From Microvirga sp. Mcv34 (GTDB taxonomy: Bacteria; Pseudomonadota; Alphaproteobacteria; Rhizobiales; Beijerinckiaceae), in NCBI RefSeq assembly GCF_024519725.1, contig NZ_JALJRK010000031.1, forward strand, positions 10,352-64,896: a DNA stretch of 54,545 nt, in the 5' to 3' direction. The stretch's first letter is position 1, and each line of letters begins with the position of its first letter. A program made the translations under genes and the position numbers. This document shows positions 1 to 8,882 of the stretch, one piece after another. The notes beneath the pieces were generated by a model. The model saw nothing but the letters and a program-made list of their open reading frames with translations. It searched no databases and had not been told where the DNA came from.

Positions 1-905
1 AAGCTGTCACCTGTATAGGAGAGACCCAGCGGATGGACGATGGTGAAGACGACATTGTGATAAGCCGTCTGCTTGTTGATCCCGCCTCGATCAGGATCAC
101 CGCTGTCGGTGACCCCGAACGTCGTTGCGGGCAGCGCCTGAGGATTGCAAGGAGCAGTGCATCCGGGCGGCTGCGCCTGTCCGCCGACCTGGCCAGTGGC
201 TGAGTTCAGGGTAAGCCCCGCCGGCATGTTGGCACCGACGCTATAGGTATAGGAGGGCCAACCTTTAGAGGCCTGCAGGTTGAACGGCAGCGACGGTGAG
301 GCTTGACCCGCCCAGATTTCCGCAGTCGCCGGACCCGTAAGGGCCAATTGGTCGGCCTGAGCGAAGGCATTTGAGGTCACCGCTGCGGACGAAGCGGTCA
401 CCGTGCAGTCCTTCTTCAGAAGGGACATGAACACACATTTGTAGCCGACCTGGGCGTTGACGACGTACCGGCCGGTATACTTGTCGATCTCGACCGATCC
501 CACAACTTGCGGCGGATTAGCTGGGTCGAAGCCCATCTGTGTGAAGTTCGATGCCAGAAGCTTCTGGGCCTCGGCCTGCGGATCGAAGGCGCGGCGATCA
601 GCCCCGTACTGGCCAGCATTGAGGCACCCGGTATCCAGGGTGTAACCGCCGGAGCCGTTGTTAGTACGGATCGTATCCAGACAAGCGTTGATCCGCTGGG
701 TGATCGTTTGGCTGATGGAGTCCACCGACCCCTGCAGGTCATTGTGGAGTGCGGAGGCGCGGGAATAGTCGTAGGCTACACCTGCGGCCGGGATGATGAC
801 GGGTAATGTCAGGGCGAAGATGATAGCGACGTTACCCCGAGTCTCTCTAAAGAAGGATCGGATTGCGTGGGTTCCCGACCCCGCTCCATTGCGGCGGCTG
901 TCCAT
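1..905 (-). CDS. TadG-like pilus-associated protein, copy 1 (C-terminus beyond window edge)
   Basis: This minus-strand frame starts at ATG 905 and stays open to base 1, so only about the first 301 residues are visible. It is a close paralogue of the gene at 1192-3162; bases 1-1000 align with 2258-3257 at a constant offset of 2257. Near the N-terminus it has a basic stretch and one hydrophobic segment (NVAIIFALTLPVIIPAAGVA), as in the TadE/TadG family of envelope-anchored pilus proteins. From about residue 200 a segment resembles bacterial Ig-like putative domains. The start is set by a conserved AGGACCAG just upstream of ATG in both copies. It lies downstream of copy 2 on the same strand, behind its own upstream repeat pair. 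It is probably a minor pilus or cell-envelope component of the tad system. The full length cannot be judged. Confidence 0.8.
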   Translation of the reverse strand, partial: MDSRRNGAGSGTHAIRSFFRETRGNVAIIFALTLPVIIPAAGVAYDYSRASALHNDLQGSVDSISQTITQRINACLDTIRTNNGSGGYTLDTGCLNAGQYGADRRAFDPQAEAQKLLASNFTQMGFDPANPPQVVGSVEIDKYTGRYVVNAQVGYKCVFMSLLKKDCTVTASSAAVTSNAFAQADQLALTGPATAEIWAGQASPSLPFNLQASKGWPSYTYSVGANMPAGLTLNSATGQVGGQAQPPGCTAPCNPQALPATTFGVTDSGDPDRGGINKQTAYHNVVFTIVHPLGLSYTGDS

Positions 906-969
906 GGCTGGTCCTAGTTGTTGGGGGTCAAGGCCGGCCAGGTCACTCGCCAGCGATTGGATCGGCGAG

Positions 970-1000
970 ATTATAAGTCATCTTGGGCGAATTATAAAAC
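970..1000 (-). promoter_or_regulatory. Upstream tandem TTATAAT boxes of TadG-like copy 1
   Basis: Read on the minus strand this is TTTATAATTCGCC followed by TTATAATCTCGCC; the two TTATAAT boxes start 21 bases apart, about two helical turns. The same arrangement precedes copy 2 at 3227-3258 although the bases between have diverged. It may be promoter -10 like elements or a direct-repeat operator. It is a TA-containing variant of the TTTAATTCG box seen elsewhere in the window. Confidence 0.45.
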
Positions 1001-1137
1001 AGTAAATATACACTTTATTGCCGTTGGAGGAGCATCAACCTCTTTAGAACCGCGTATTCCCTGACCCCGCTGTCCGACCACCGCCGAGTGTCGCGGCAAT
1101 TTCGAATCACGCAGCAATTTATCGTGCCCGACAAAAG

Positions 1138-1160
1138 AAAGGGCGGTCCGAAGACCGCCC
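1138..1160 (-). terminator. Rho-independent terminator after TadG-like copy 2
   Basis: There is a 7-bp GGGCGGT/ACCGCCC stem with a 6-base loop. On the minus strand it is followed by TTTCTTTTG. It lies about 30 bases past the stop codon of the gene ending at 1192, separating copy 2 from copy 1. Confidence 0.75.
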
Positions 1161-1191
1161 TCCTGTTTTCATATGACGCTTGGCTCGAAAG

Positions 1192-3162
1192 TTAGCTGGT
1201 CGGGTTGCCATAGCTGTCGAAACACTGGGTACCCTGCGCCCGGGTCATCCCCCACCCGTTGTCGCGCTTCCAAACGGCACAGTACGGCGGAGGAAGTGGA
1301 GGAGGTGCGCTGTTGTTGAACTCCGCGATGTCAGAGATGTCGTTGAGATTGACGTTGCTGGAGCAGTAGGATCCTTGGCGGCCGTTCCACAGAACATCCC
1401 GATGGTAGTTGACGAACTCGCAGAGCTCGCTACGGGCGAAGTCGCGGAGCTCCTCCATTTTGGCCTTAGAGATATAGCGCGAGGACTCAACCCTCCCGTA
1501 GGTCTGCGGCTCTCCAGGGGAGACCGGGTATGCGTCTGTCCTTGGCCCGGGTCCATAGATATTCAGGTCGGAATTCGAGCCGCAGGAGACGTGGACCCGC
1601 CTTTGGTGGTTACAGCCATACTTGCAGTGTACGGAATTATAGGTCAGATCCACCCAGGCAATCCACTTTTCCTTGCCGCAGTCGTAACGAGTGACTTTGT
1701 TATTGGGCTCTAAGAGATACCGTACGGGGAATGTGACGGTGCGTTCTGTGTCGTCAACGACCGTGACGTTGAAGTATCCAGACCTATCATCCTTGTTTGT
1801 AGGCCGCCCGTAAACGGTACCGTCAAACCGGCCGTCCGACCCGTTGCCCGCGCACTTCAATCCTGCCGGGAGACCTGAACAATAGGCGCGAAGGGTGCCC
1901 CAGCCACCCGTTCCTTCGAAGGCCTGCGTTATGTTGATATCGTCCTGAATTTCGCCGGTAATTTGTTTGAGCGCACGCCCATAGAGCGGCGGCAGACGGA
2001 AGTTGTATGGAATCTGGGTAGAAGCCGTTAGACCGCGGCCGTCGCGAATTGTAACGGTGATCACACCAGAGATCGACTGCTGGTCCTTGGAGAGATTCGG
2101 CTGTCCCTTGATCACGCCGGTCGTGGCATCGCATGTAAACGGATTGTTCGAATGACCCGACGGAAGACCGGAGCAGGAGTATGTATAAGGTCCCTTTCCG
2201 CCGGAGCGGACCGGCGTCTTCGTGTAGGTATAGTGACCGGCTGCGACGATCGTATCGAAGCTGTCACCTGTATAGGAGAGACCCAGCGGATGGACGATGG
2301 TGAAGACGACATTGTGATAAGCTGTCTGCTTGTTGATCCCGCCTCGAGCAGGATCGCCGCTGTCAGTGACACCGAACGTCGTCGGGGGTAACGTCTGAGG
2401 GTTGCACGGAGCAGTGCAGCCAGGTGCCTGAGCCTGTCCACCTACCTGTCCGGACGTGGAATTTACGGTCAAACCAGACGGAAGGTTCGCACCCACACTG
2501 AAGGTATAGGCGGGCCATCCCTTTGAGGCCTGTAGATTGAAGGGCAATGAGGGGGATGACTGGCCGGCCCAGATCTCAGCTTTTGCGGGACCTGTGAGCG
2601 CCAGTTGGTCGGCCTGAGCAAAGGCGTTCGAGGTCACCGCGGCGGACGAGGCGGTGACGGTGCAGTCCCTCTTGAGAAGGGACATGAACACGCACTTGTA
2701 GCCAACCTGGGCGTTGACGACGAACCGGCCGGTGTATTTGTCGATCTCGACCGATCCCACAACTTGCGGAGGGCTGGCGGGATCGAAGCCCGTTTGGGTG
2801 AAATTCTCAGCCAGAAGCTTTTGAGCTTCCGCCTGCGGGTCGAAGGTGCGGCGATCCGCTCCGTAGTGACCGGCATTCAGACAGCCATTGTCCAAGGTGT
2901 ACCCCCCAGATCCATTGTCCGTCCGGATCGTGTCTAGGCAGGCATTGATCCGCTGGGTGATTGTCTGGCTGATCGAGTCCACTGACCCCTGGAGGTCGTT
3001 ATGCATCGCGGAAATGCGGGAATAGTCGTAGGCGACACCTGCTGCTGGGATGAGAACTGGTAGTGTCAGGGCAAAAATAAGGGCGACGTTGCCCCCGGTA
3101 TCTTTGGAGAAGGATCGGATCGCGTGAGCTGCCGAGCGCGCTCCGTTGCGGCGGTTGTCCAT
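1192..3162 (-). CDS. TadG-like pilus-associated protein with Ig-like repeats, copy 2
   Basis: The product is 656 residues from ATG 3162. A GTG at 3204 would add 14 residues, but the matched upstream region of copy 1 has no usable start there, and AGGACCAG precedes the ATG in both copies. The N-terminus has a basic stretch, then one hydrophobic segment (NVALIFALTLPVLIPAAGVA), as in TadE/TadG proteins that are anchored in the inner membrane and exposed to the periplasm. Residues from about 200 carry Ig-like stretches (FSVGANLPSGLTVNSTSGQV and a later YSCSGLPSG region). The C-terminal third has many cysteines (CGKEKW, CKYGC, SCGSN) and a proline run (PPPLPPPY). I see no clear von Willebrand domain, unlike classical TadG. 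It follows tadC with its own upstream boxes. The role in pilus assembly is inferred from context. Confidence 0.75.
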   Translation of the reverse strand: MDNRRNGARSAAHAIRSFSKDTGGNVALIFALTLPVLIPAAGVAYDYSRISAMHNDLQGSVDSISQTITQRINACLDTIRTDNGSGGYTLDNGCLNAGHYGADRRTFDPQAEAQKLLAENFTQTGFDPASPPQVVGSVEIDKYTGRFVVNAQVGYKCVFMSLLKRDCTVTASSAAVTSNAFAQADQLALTGPAKAEIWAGQSSPSLPFNLQASKGWPAYTFSVGANLPSGLTVNSTSGQVGGQAQAPGCTAPCNPQTLPPTTFGVTDSGDPARGGINKQTAYHNVVFTIVHPLGLSYTGDSFDTIVAAGHYTYTKTPVRSGGKGPYTYSCSGLPSGHSNNPFTCDATTGVIKGQPNLSKDQQSISGVITVTIRDGRGLTASTQIPYNFRLPPLYGRALKQITGEIQDDINITQAFEGTGGWGTLRAYCSGLPAGLKCAGNGSDGRFDGTVYGRPTNKDDRSGYFNVTVVDDTERTVTFPVRYLLEPNNKVTRYDCGKEKWIAWVDLTYNSVHCKYGCNHQRRVHVSCGSNSDLNIYGPGPRTDAYPVSPGEPQTYGRVESSRYISKAKMEELRDFARSELCEFVNYHRDVLWNGRQGSYCSSNVNLNDISDIAEFNNSAPPPLPPPYCAVWKRDNGWGMTRAQGTQCFDSYGNPTS

Positions 3163-3226
3163 GACTGGTCCTGATGGTTTGGAGGTCAGAGCCAGCCAGG
3201 TCACTCGCCAGCGATTAAGTAGGTGA

Positions 3227-3258
3227 GATTATAAGCCAAGTTTGGCGAATTATAAACC
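3227..3258 (-). promoter_or_regulatory. Upstream tandem TTATAAT boxes of TadG-like copy 2
   Basis: The minus strand reads TTTATAATTCGCC, then TTATAATCTCACC with a 21-base period. It is conserved with 970-1000 upstream of the paralogue, about 65-95 bases before the ATG. Confidence 0.45.
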
Positions 3259-3284
3259 GGACGATTGGCACTCTAACACGATGA

Positions 3285-3303
3285 GAGGGGCATTGAGCCC
3301 CTC
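3285..3303 (-). terminator. Hairpin between tadC and the TadG-like gene
   Basis: A 7-bp GAGGGGC/GCCCCTC stem with loop ATTGA lies 36 bases after the tadC stop codon. There is no T-run on the minus strand after the stem, so it may be a weak terminator or an RNA-processing stem that lowers read-through into the TadG-like genes. Confidence 0.4.
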
Positions 3304-3338
3304 AAAAGTCGCGAAGATCAGAGCTGTTCGGTAAGCGG

Positions 3339-4274
3339 TTAGAGACCGCCGCTCATCATCTTGATCAAGAGTGGGCTGATGATGATCGTAATCAAGACCG
3401 GAAGGAGGGTCAGGATCATCGGAATCGTGAGTTTGGGACCCATCTGGGCTGCTCGACGTTCCGCCTCGTTCATCCTATCAAGGCGGCCCTCATCTGCCAG
3501 AGTTTTAAGCGCATCGCCGATGGGCGTCCCGTTCATCTCCGCCTGAATAAGGGTGGACGCGAAGTTTCGGACCGGGGTCAGATCAACCCGCTTGTAAAGG
3601 TTCTCGTAGGCCTGTCGCCGGGAGGAGAGATAGGCCATCTCAGCTAGCAGGATCCTGAGTTCTTCAGCAAGCGGAAACGACTGATGCCCAATTTTGTCCG
3701 AGACCTTACGGATTGAGGGCTCGATTGAGATTCCCGACCTCACGCAGATGTTCAGGAGATCCAACGCGTCGGGCCATGCCATCCTGATAGACTCCTGACG
3801 CCGCTCGATGGCCCGGCTCAGAAAGATGTCCGGCAGCTTCAAGCCTGCAAAGCCCATGAAAGCAATGAGAGCGACCTGAAAGAAGAGATTTCCCTCAAGT
3901 GCTCCTGTCACGAACAGGTAGGCCGTCGTCATAAGCGTCAATGAGACAGGAATGATGAACCTAGCAAACAGGAGGCTTACCTCATGAGCGGGCGAACGAA
4001 ACCCAGCCTGAACCAAACGATCACGGGCGTCGTCGGTGCCCAGGTAGCGCGCGAGATGGAGGCGGGTGACGATCCTCCGAACCTGACGTCCGGGCATGAA
4101 CCTGACGCGATCGCCGTCGGCTTGGCCTGAAGCGCGGAGTTTGTCCGGCTGGGTATCTTCCAGACGGCGGCGCCTGACATTGCCGACGCTTTCCGGTTCG
4201 AAGACCTGCATGATGAGCATGCCGACAGCGGTGAGGGTGATAGTCAGAAAGACGATGGTGAGTGCCTGGTGCAT
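3339..4274 (-). CDS. tadC: Tad pilus inner-membrane platform protein TadC
   Basis: The product is 311 residues, a type II secretion system F-domain protein. With TadB it forms the inner-membrane platform that couples the CpaF ATPase to pilin extrusion. Hydrophobic segments are at the N-terminus (about 5-23), centrally (about 110-160) and at the C-terminus (LTIPMILTLLPVLITIIISP). The F-domain signature region contains ALDLLNICVRSGISIEPSIR and LIQAEMNGTPIGDALKTLAD, typical of TadC. ATG 4274 is preferred; it lies 11 bases after the tadB stop with TAAGGG upstream. A longer frame starting at 4340 would overlap tadB by more than 50 bases. It is the last gene of the contiguous cpaB-tadC run. Confidence 0.9.
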   Translation of the reverse strand: MHQALTIVFLTITLTAVGMLIMQVFEPESVGNVRRRRLEDTQPDKLRASGQADGDRVRFMPGRQVRRIVTRLHLARYLGTDDARDRLVQAGFRSPAHEVSLLFARFIIPVSLTLMTTAYLFVTGALEGNLFFQVALIAFMGFAGLKLPDIFLSRAIERRQESIRMAWPDALDLLNICVRSGISIEPSIRKVSDKIGHQSFPLAEELRILLAEMAYLSSRRQAYENLYKRVDLTPVRNFASTLIQAEMNGTPIGDALKTLADEGRLDRMNEAERRAAQMGPKLTIPMILTLLPVLITIIISPLLIKMMSGGL

Positions 4275-4285
4275 GACGAGAGCCC

Positions 4286-5260
4286 TTAGATTTTGACCTT
4301 CATGAACGATCTCATGAGGAGGGCACCCAGTCCGGCCCAAAGGATACAGCCGCCAAGAACTACGTGTCCGAGGGTCGTGTAGAACAGTGGCTCCAAATAT
4401 TCTGGCGAGATGAACTGGACAGCCACCATCACCACAACAGGTACCGCCGCAATGATGTAGGCGGACATCTTGGGCTGAGCGGCGAGCGACTTTACCTTTT
4501 CCCGCATTTGCTTACGGGCTCGCATCATATTCGCCAGAGTGTTCAAGGTGTCCGCTAGGTTTGAGCCGGCCGATTGCTGAATTTCGATCAGAGTGATGAA
4601 GAAGTTGGTTTCCGAGGACGGGACGGTCAGGCGCATCCTGGCTACGGAGTCCGCGATGGTCATTCCGACCGCCTGGGCCTGCATCACGGCCTGAAATTCA
4701 GTCCGCAGAGGCTCCTCCGCCTCAGTTGCAATGGTGTTCAGGCAGGTTCGGATCGGGAGGCCGGATCGAAGGCCGCGGATGATGATATCCAACCCGACCG
4801 GAAACTGCTCAAGGAACTGCTGGATCCGCTTCTCGCGCAGACGGGAAACGTACATTTTCGGCCAGATGAGCGGGGCGAGGAGGGTAGCCACCGCCGTCGC
4901 CAGCAGGTTCATGGACGCAAGGTAGACCACGACCGAGGTGATAACCACTCCCGACGCCATCATGAGGTAATAGCGCTGGTTGGTCCAGTCTAAGCCGGCC
5001 TGCTTGATGAGAACCTCAATCGGGAGGTTTTTACGGTCCTTCTCCTCGGCCTGGAGATCCTCGAGATTGTGGATCACCGCACGGCGGCGCCGGCGGTCCA
5101 CCACAGCGCGGGCGCTGGCGGCGGCCCCATCCTTCGTGAGTTTCGCCAGTCGCTGCGTTGAGACGGACTCGTCGGCAATCTTCGGGGATAGCAGCGCGTA
5201 GGCTACTGATCCGATGGCGATAAAACTGCAGACGCCGATTATGGCTTGGGACAAGATCAT
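4286..5260 (-). CDS. tadB: Tad pilus inner-membrane platform protein TadB
   Basis: The product is 324 residues, a type II secretion F-domain protein and partner of TadC. There is an N-terminal membrane segment (SQAIIGVCSFIAIGSVAYAL), a central membrane pair around 105-140, the F-domain (FLEQFPVGLDIIIRGLRSGL and SAGSNLADTLNTLANMMRAR) and a C-terminal membrane region. Length and layout match usual TadB. It starts 11 bases after the cpaF stop, so it is probably translated from the same operon mRNA. Confidence 0.92.
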   Translation of the reverse strand: MILSQAIIGVCSFIAIGSVAYALLSPKIADESVSTQRLAKLTKDGAAASARAVVDRRRRRAVIHNLEDLQAEEKDRKNLPIEVLIKQAGLDWTNQRYYLMMASGVVITSVVVYLASMNLLATAVATLLAPLIWPKMYVSRLREKRIQQFLEQFPVGLDIIIRGLRSGLPIRTCLNTIATEAEEPLRTEFQAVMQAQAVGMTIADSVARMRLTVPSSETNFFITLIEIQQSAGSNLADTLNTLANMMRARKQMREKVKSLAAQPKMSAYIIAAVPVVVMVAVQFISPEYLEPLFYTTLGHVVLGGCILWAGLGALLMRSFMKVKI

Positions 5261-5271
5261 GAGCTTGCTCG

Positions 5272-6801
5272 CTAGACGCCGGACGAGAGGATTTTCTGGA
5301 GCCGCTCACCCTCACCATAGAAGGCTGCCTTCTCGAAGAACTTGGGCTTGATCGTTCCGGAGAACTTGTGGTGGCCGACCAATCGGCCGCGGTCGTCCTC
5401 GCCGGTCGTCACATACTCCATCAGCGGCTGCATGGAGATGGTCTCACCCTCCATTCCGGTGATCTCGGAGATGTTTGTGATTCGGCGCGATCCGTCAGGC
5501 AGGCGATTTACCTGAACGATGACGTGTACGGATTCAGCGATCATCTCTCGGACATTTCTCACGTTCAGGTTGGGCTTGCCCATGATGACCATGGATTCCA
5601 TACGACTGAGGGCCAGCCGGGGATCGTTCGCATGGAGAGTGCCCATGGACCCTTCGTGACCGGTGTTCATCGCCTGGAGGAGGTCAAACATCTCCTCGCC
5701 GCGAACCTCACCGATGATGATGCGGGTCGGGCGCATACGCAGGCTGTTCCTGACGAGGTCCTGCATAGAGACTTCGCCGGTGCCTTCCAACCCTGGCGGG
5801 CGGGTTTCCATCGTCACCACGTGAGGCTGCTGAAGCTGAAGCTCGGCAGTATCTTCGCACGTAACGATCCGCTCACCGTTGTTGATGAACGCCGTCAGGG
5901 TGTTGAGAAGCGTCGTCTTACCAGAGCCCGTACCGCCCGAGACGATTACATTCAGACGGCATTTGCCGATGATCTTGAGGAGCTCGGCACCATCCGGGTG
6001 AATGGCTCCGTATTTGACGAGATCGTTAAGCGTCAGGCGGTCGCGCTTGAATTTACGGATGGTGATCGTCGTATGCTTGGTCAGTGGGGGAACGATCACA
6101 TTGACGCGGGAACCGTCATTCAGGCGGGTGTCGCACATCGGGGTCGCTTCATCGACCTTGCGGCCCCGCTGCATGACGATGCGTTGGGCAATGTTGAACA
6201 GGTGGGCTTCGTCAGTGAAGCGGCAGTTTGGAGCGGGTTCGATCTTGCCGCCGACTTCGATGAAAACCTCGGTCGGACCGTTGATCATGATGTCGGCGAT
6301 ATCGTCGCGATCCAAGAGAGGCTGCAGAGGACCGAAGCCAAGGATATCGTCAACGAGGTCTCTGAGCATCTGGTCTTGCTCAGCCTTGGACAGAGGCAAC
6401 TCCAGGTCGACCATCATCTGCCTGGCCGACTCTTGGATCTCTGCGGCGGCCTGGGCATTGTCCAGTGCCCCGAGCCGCTGCATCATTTCCGGCGAAGCAA
6501 GGAGCTGATCGTTGATCTGCTTCTTGTATTCATAGTAGTTCGCCGAAACGACAGCATCCGGCACAATCGAAGGAATCATGCTGCTTCTACCGGAAGCCGG
6601 AGAGCGCGAAGCCTGAGCCGGCGTGGGAACGACGACTACAGAACCTGTTCCCGGCTTGTTGGACAGGCCGAACCCTCCCACAGGCCGAGGTCCGGAGGTT
6701 CCGCCGAAGGCAGGCGCGGCCACACGCGAGGGAGTGGCGGCCACTGGCGTGGAACTGTCGTTGGCGGAGCGAGGGGAAATCTTCTTATTGCCAAAAGCCA
6801 T
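5272..6801 (-). CDS. cpaF: Tad pilus assembly ATPase CpaF/TadA
   Basis: The product is 509 residues, the secretion ATPase of the type II/IV family that powers Flp pilus polymerisation at the inner membrane. A low-complexity Ser/Pro/Gly-rich N-terminus (about 1-85) precedes the conserved body. Walker A is VSGGTGSGKTTLLNT near residue 290. The Asp box/Walker B region is RPTRIIIGEVRGEEMFDLLQ, followed by the His box GHEGSMGTLHAND. All key residues are present, so it should be active. The gene starts 26 bases after cpaE ends. A long open frame on the opposite strand is a codon-bias shadow. Confidence 0.95.
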   Translation of the reverse strand: MAFGNKKISPRSANDSSTPVAATPSRVAAPAFGGTSGPRPVGGFGLSNKPGTGSVVVVPTPAQASRSPASGRSSMIPSIVPDAVVSANYYEYKKQINDQLLASPEMMQRLGALDNAQAAAEIQESARQMMVDLELPLSKAEQDQMLRDLVDDILGFGPLQPLLDRDDIADIMINGPTEVFIEVGGKIEPAPNCRFTDEAHLFNIAQRIVMQRGRKVDEATPMCDTRLNDGSRVNVIVPPLTKHTTITIRKFKRDRLTLNDLVKYGAIHPDGAELLKIIGKCRLNVIVSGGTGSGKTTLLNTLTAFINNGERIVTCEDTAELQLQQPHVVTMETRPPGLEGTGEVSMQDLVRNSLRMRPTRIIIGEVRGEEMFDLLQAMNTGHEGSMGTLHANDPRLALSRMESMVIMGKPNLNVRNVREMIAESVHVIVQVNRLPDGSRRITNISEITGMEGETISMQPLMEYVTTGEDDRGRLVGHHKFSGTIKPKFFEKAAFYGEGERLQKILSSGV

Positions 6802-6827
6802 GACTGTCTCGATTCAAGGTCTGGGTG

Positions 6828-8114
6828 TCAGTTGGACTTGGTTCGCTTCGGTACGGCGCTGGAAAGGCGCTGTACCAGTGCGGTGAGTGGCGACGCCTTG
6901 GGCACGTTGGACTCCCCAGGAGCATTTGGAGCGACAACGCCAGCCAAGGATCGGGCGAGGTCCTTGAGAGCGATGCTGGCCGGGTTGTTCGGCTGAACCT
7001 GCGCCAGCGTTCGTGCGTTCTCGGTCGCCTCGTGATGCAGTGCGCGATCGTAGGCGAGCACAGCATCGGGCTCCAGCCCGCTCAGCGCCTTGGTGATGTC
7101 GGCGACCGGTGTATCCGAGCTCTTTGGACCGCCATGCTGGTTGATGATGAGGCGAGGACGCTTTCCGAGACGGTCCAAGGCCGCCACCGCTTCCTGAGCA
7201 TTGCGGATGCTTAGGAGGGTAGGGGTGACCACCAGGATGATCTCAGTCGAGACCTGTAGGGAGAGTGAGGTCCAGTTGGTCCAGACCCGTGGCATATCCA
7301 GGACAAGGTTCGTGTTGTCTCGGCGCAGGGTTTCCACAATTCGGGATACGGCGTCCTCGCGGACGTCCCAAGTCTTCTCCAGGGTGGCCGGGGCGGGGAG
7401 AATCGCAAGATTGCCATCGCACTGGACGAGCAGGCGCTCAAGGAGGTTCGCGTCAATGCGCTCCGGCGTCAGCAGAGCTTCTGAAATGTCCTGCTTCGGC
7501 TCATGATTGAACGTATAGGCCGCAGCTCCGAAACCGAAGTTCAGATCGACCAGAACCGACGATGCTACGATGCTTGCCAGATTGGCAGCGATGTTGGACG
7601 CGATTGTCGTGACTCCGGCCCCTCCGACGCTGCCGATGACTGAGGTAACGTGTCCGTGGCCGACCCCAGACTCTTCCGAGTAGATACGCGAAATCGCCCG
7701 AACGATATCAAATCGGTCCAGTTCTTCGACAACCAAGTAATCCTGGACGTTTTTGTCCTGAAGGGCGCGATGGATGCGGACGCTATTCTTATGACCGATG
7801 ACGATGACGTTCGTCGTATCAGCACAATGGTTCGCCAACTCGTCGAGAATGGGGAGGAAGTTCTCCTCGTCCGGCCCGACTTCGAGCACGATCACGCTCG
7901 GAGTGCCGTTACCGGACGAGTAGTACGCGATTGCATCGTGAAGCCCACCCTCCAAAAGGTCCGATTTGGCTCGGGTTAGGATCGGATCCTTGAATGCTTC
8001 TGCGACAAAGCGAGCAACAGGCTTGCTCTGGCAGAAGGCATCGATGGTGATCCGCGGAACCGGTGCCAGTGGGGTGGCCGTGGAGTGGGTCAGGTGAGGG
8101 GTCATGTGGTTCAT
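6828..8114 (-). CDS. cpaE: Pilus assembly/localisation ATPase CpaE (ParA/MinD-like)
   Basis: The product is 428 residues. The N-terminal half resembles a response-regulator receiver fold. The C-terminal half is a ParA/MinD-type ATPase with a deviant P-loop (SVIGSVGGAGVTTIASNIA, near 160-175) and a switch-like VLVDLNFGFG. In Caulobacter CpaE positions the pilus machine at the pole and recruits CpaF; the same is inferred here. A second in-frame ATG lies three codons downstream and either could be used. The gene starts 19 bases after cpaD ends. Confidence 0.9.
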   Translation of the reverse strand: MNHMTPHLTHSTATPLAPVPRITIDAFCQSKPVARFVAEAFKDPILTRAKSDLLEGGLHDAIAYYSSGNGTPSVIVLEVGPDEENFLPILDELANHCADTTNVIVIGHKNSVRIHRALQDKNVQDYLVVEELDRFDIVRAISRIYSEESGVGHGHVTSVIGSVGGAGVTTIASNIAANLASIVASSVLVDLNFGFGAAAYTFNHEPKQDISEALLTPERIDANLLERLLVQCDGNLAILPAPATLEKTWDVREDAVSRIVETLRRDNTNLVLDMPRVWTNWTSLSLQVSTEIILVVTPTLLSIRNAQEAVAALDRLGKRPRLIINQHGGPKSSDTPVADITKALSGLEPDAVLAYDRALHHEATENARTLAQVQPNNPASIALKDLARSLAGVVAPNAPGESNVPKASPLTALVQRLSSAVPKRTKSN

Positions 8115-8133
8115 GAGGAGGGCCTTACCAAGA

Positions 8134-8853
8134 TCAATTCGGAACCGAGGTCGACGTGGTGCTGTCTTCAGTTCCCGATCCCGCAGATTGGGTTGCTGTC
8201 GGTTGGCCGGAGACGAAGCGGCGCAGCATCAAGACGCGCTGAGTGGAATCGGGAGCGGTTTCGCGTGCGGGACGGATCGCATCCATCGGGTTCGCCATCT
8301 GAGCAGCGAGGTTCTGCTGGTGGGCACAACCGAAGTTGGCGGGAGTGAGGTTCTCCATCCCATTGATCAGGCTGCCCGCGCCAAGATCATCCGGCCAGTC
8401 GCCGCAAGCGTGAGGCACACCGGCCTCCAGCTGGACATAGGCGAGCTTGACGGGCTCGACTCGATCGAAATCGAGGCTCTGGTATTTCCTGACCTCGATA
8501 GCGGAGCGGGGAACGCCTGCCGTGACAAGATCTTTCACGATGAGATTGGCGAACCGGTCAACTGCGGCGTTGTCGGCGGCCTGCCCCTTGTATGGGGAGG
8601 AAACGACGAGGGATGTCTTGCCTGCAGGGATGTAGGCCCGGGCAAAATCCCGGAGGTCAACCCTCTGGCGCGCGTCCAGGCCACTGATTTGGGTCGGATA
8701 AACATCCAGGGTCGTAAGTTCATTCTTTAGGACGATGGGGTGGCGATCCCGAATATCCGGGGCATACGGAAGCGCGTAAGCAGGGGGTTCCAGATCTGCG
8801 CAGCCAGCCGCCAGAAGGGAAAGGCATGCCGCCGTGGAAAGCTTCTTGAACAT
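8134..8853 (-). CDS. cpaD: Pilus assembly lipoprotein CpaD
   Basis: The product is 239 residues with a lipoprotein signal peptide: basic MFKK, hydrophobic core and lipobox LLAAGC (Cys18). CpaD proteins are outer-membrane lipoproteins that support the CpaC secretin. The central region (DFARAYIPAGKTSLVVSSPY, VPRSAIEVRKYQS) and a late CGDWPDDLG motif fit the CpaD family, and the length is typical. It sits between cpaC and cpaE as in Caulobacter-type operons. The C-terminal tail is Ser/Thr rich. Confidence 0.88.
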   Translation of the reverse strand: MFKKLSTAACLSLLAAGCADLEPPAYALPYAPDIRDRHPIVLKNELTTLDVYPTQISGLDARQRVDLRDFARAYIPAGKTSLVVSSPYKGQAADNAAVDRFANLIVKDLVTAGVPRSAIEVRKYQSLDFDRVEPVKLAYVQLEAGVPHACGDWPDDLGAGSLINGMENLTPANFGCAHQQNLAAQMANPMDAIRPARETAPDSTQRVLMLRRFVSGQPTATQSAGSGTEDSTTSTSVPN

Positions 8854-8882
8854 GGGAGATCCTTAAACGTAATCGGGCGGCG

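Larger units (their letters stand above)
1..1000. repeat. Direct repeat of 2258-3257 (tandem TadG-like duplication)
   Basis: Bases 1-1000 match 2258-3257 without indels over the parts I compared and with scattered substitutions, mostly silent. The repeat covers the N-terminal half of both TadG-like genes and about 95 bases upstream, including the AT-rich promoter-like boxes. It extends past the left edge, so the full length of the duplicated unit is unknown. Confidence 0.9.

Noticed and set aside
5368..6996. Long open frame opposite cpaF (542 codons)
   Set aside because: It is antisense to a well-conserved ATPase gene, with composition typical of high-GC shadow frames and no recognisable motif.
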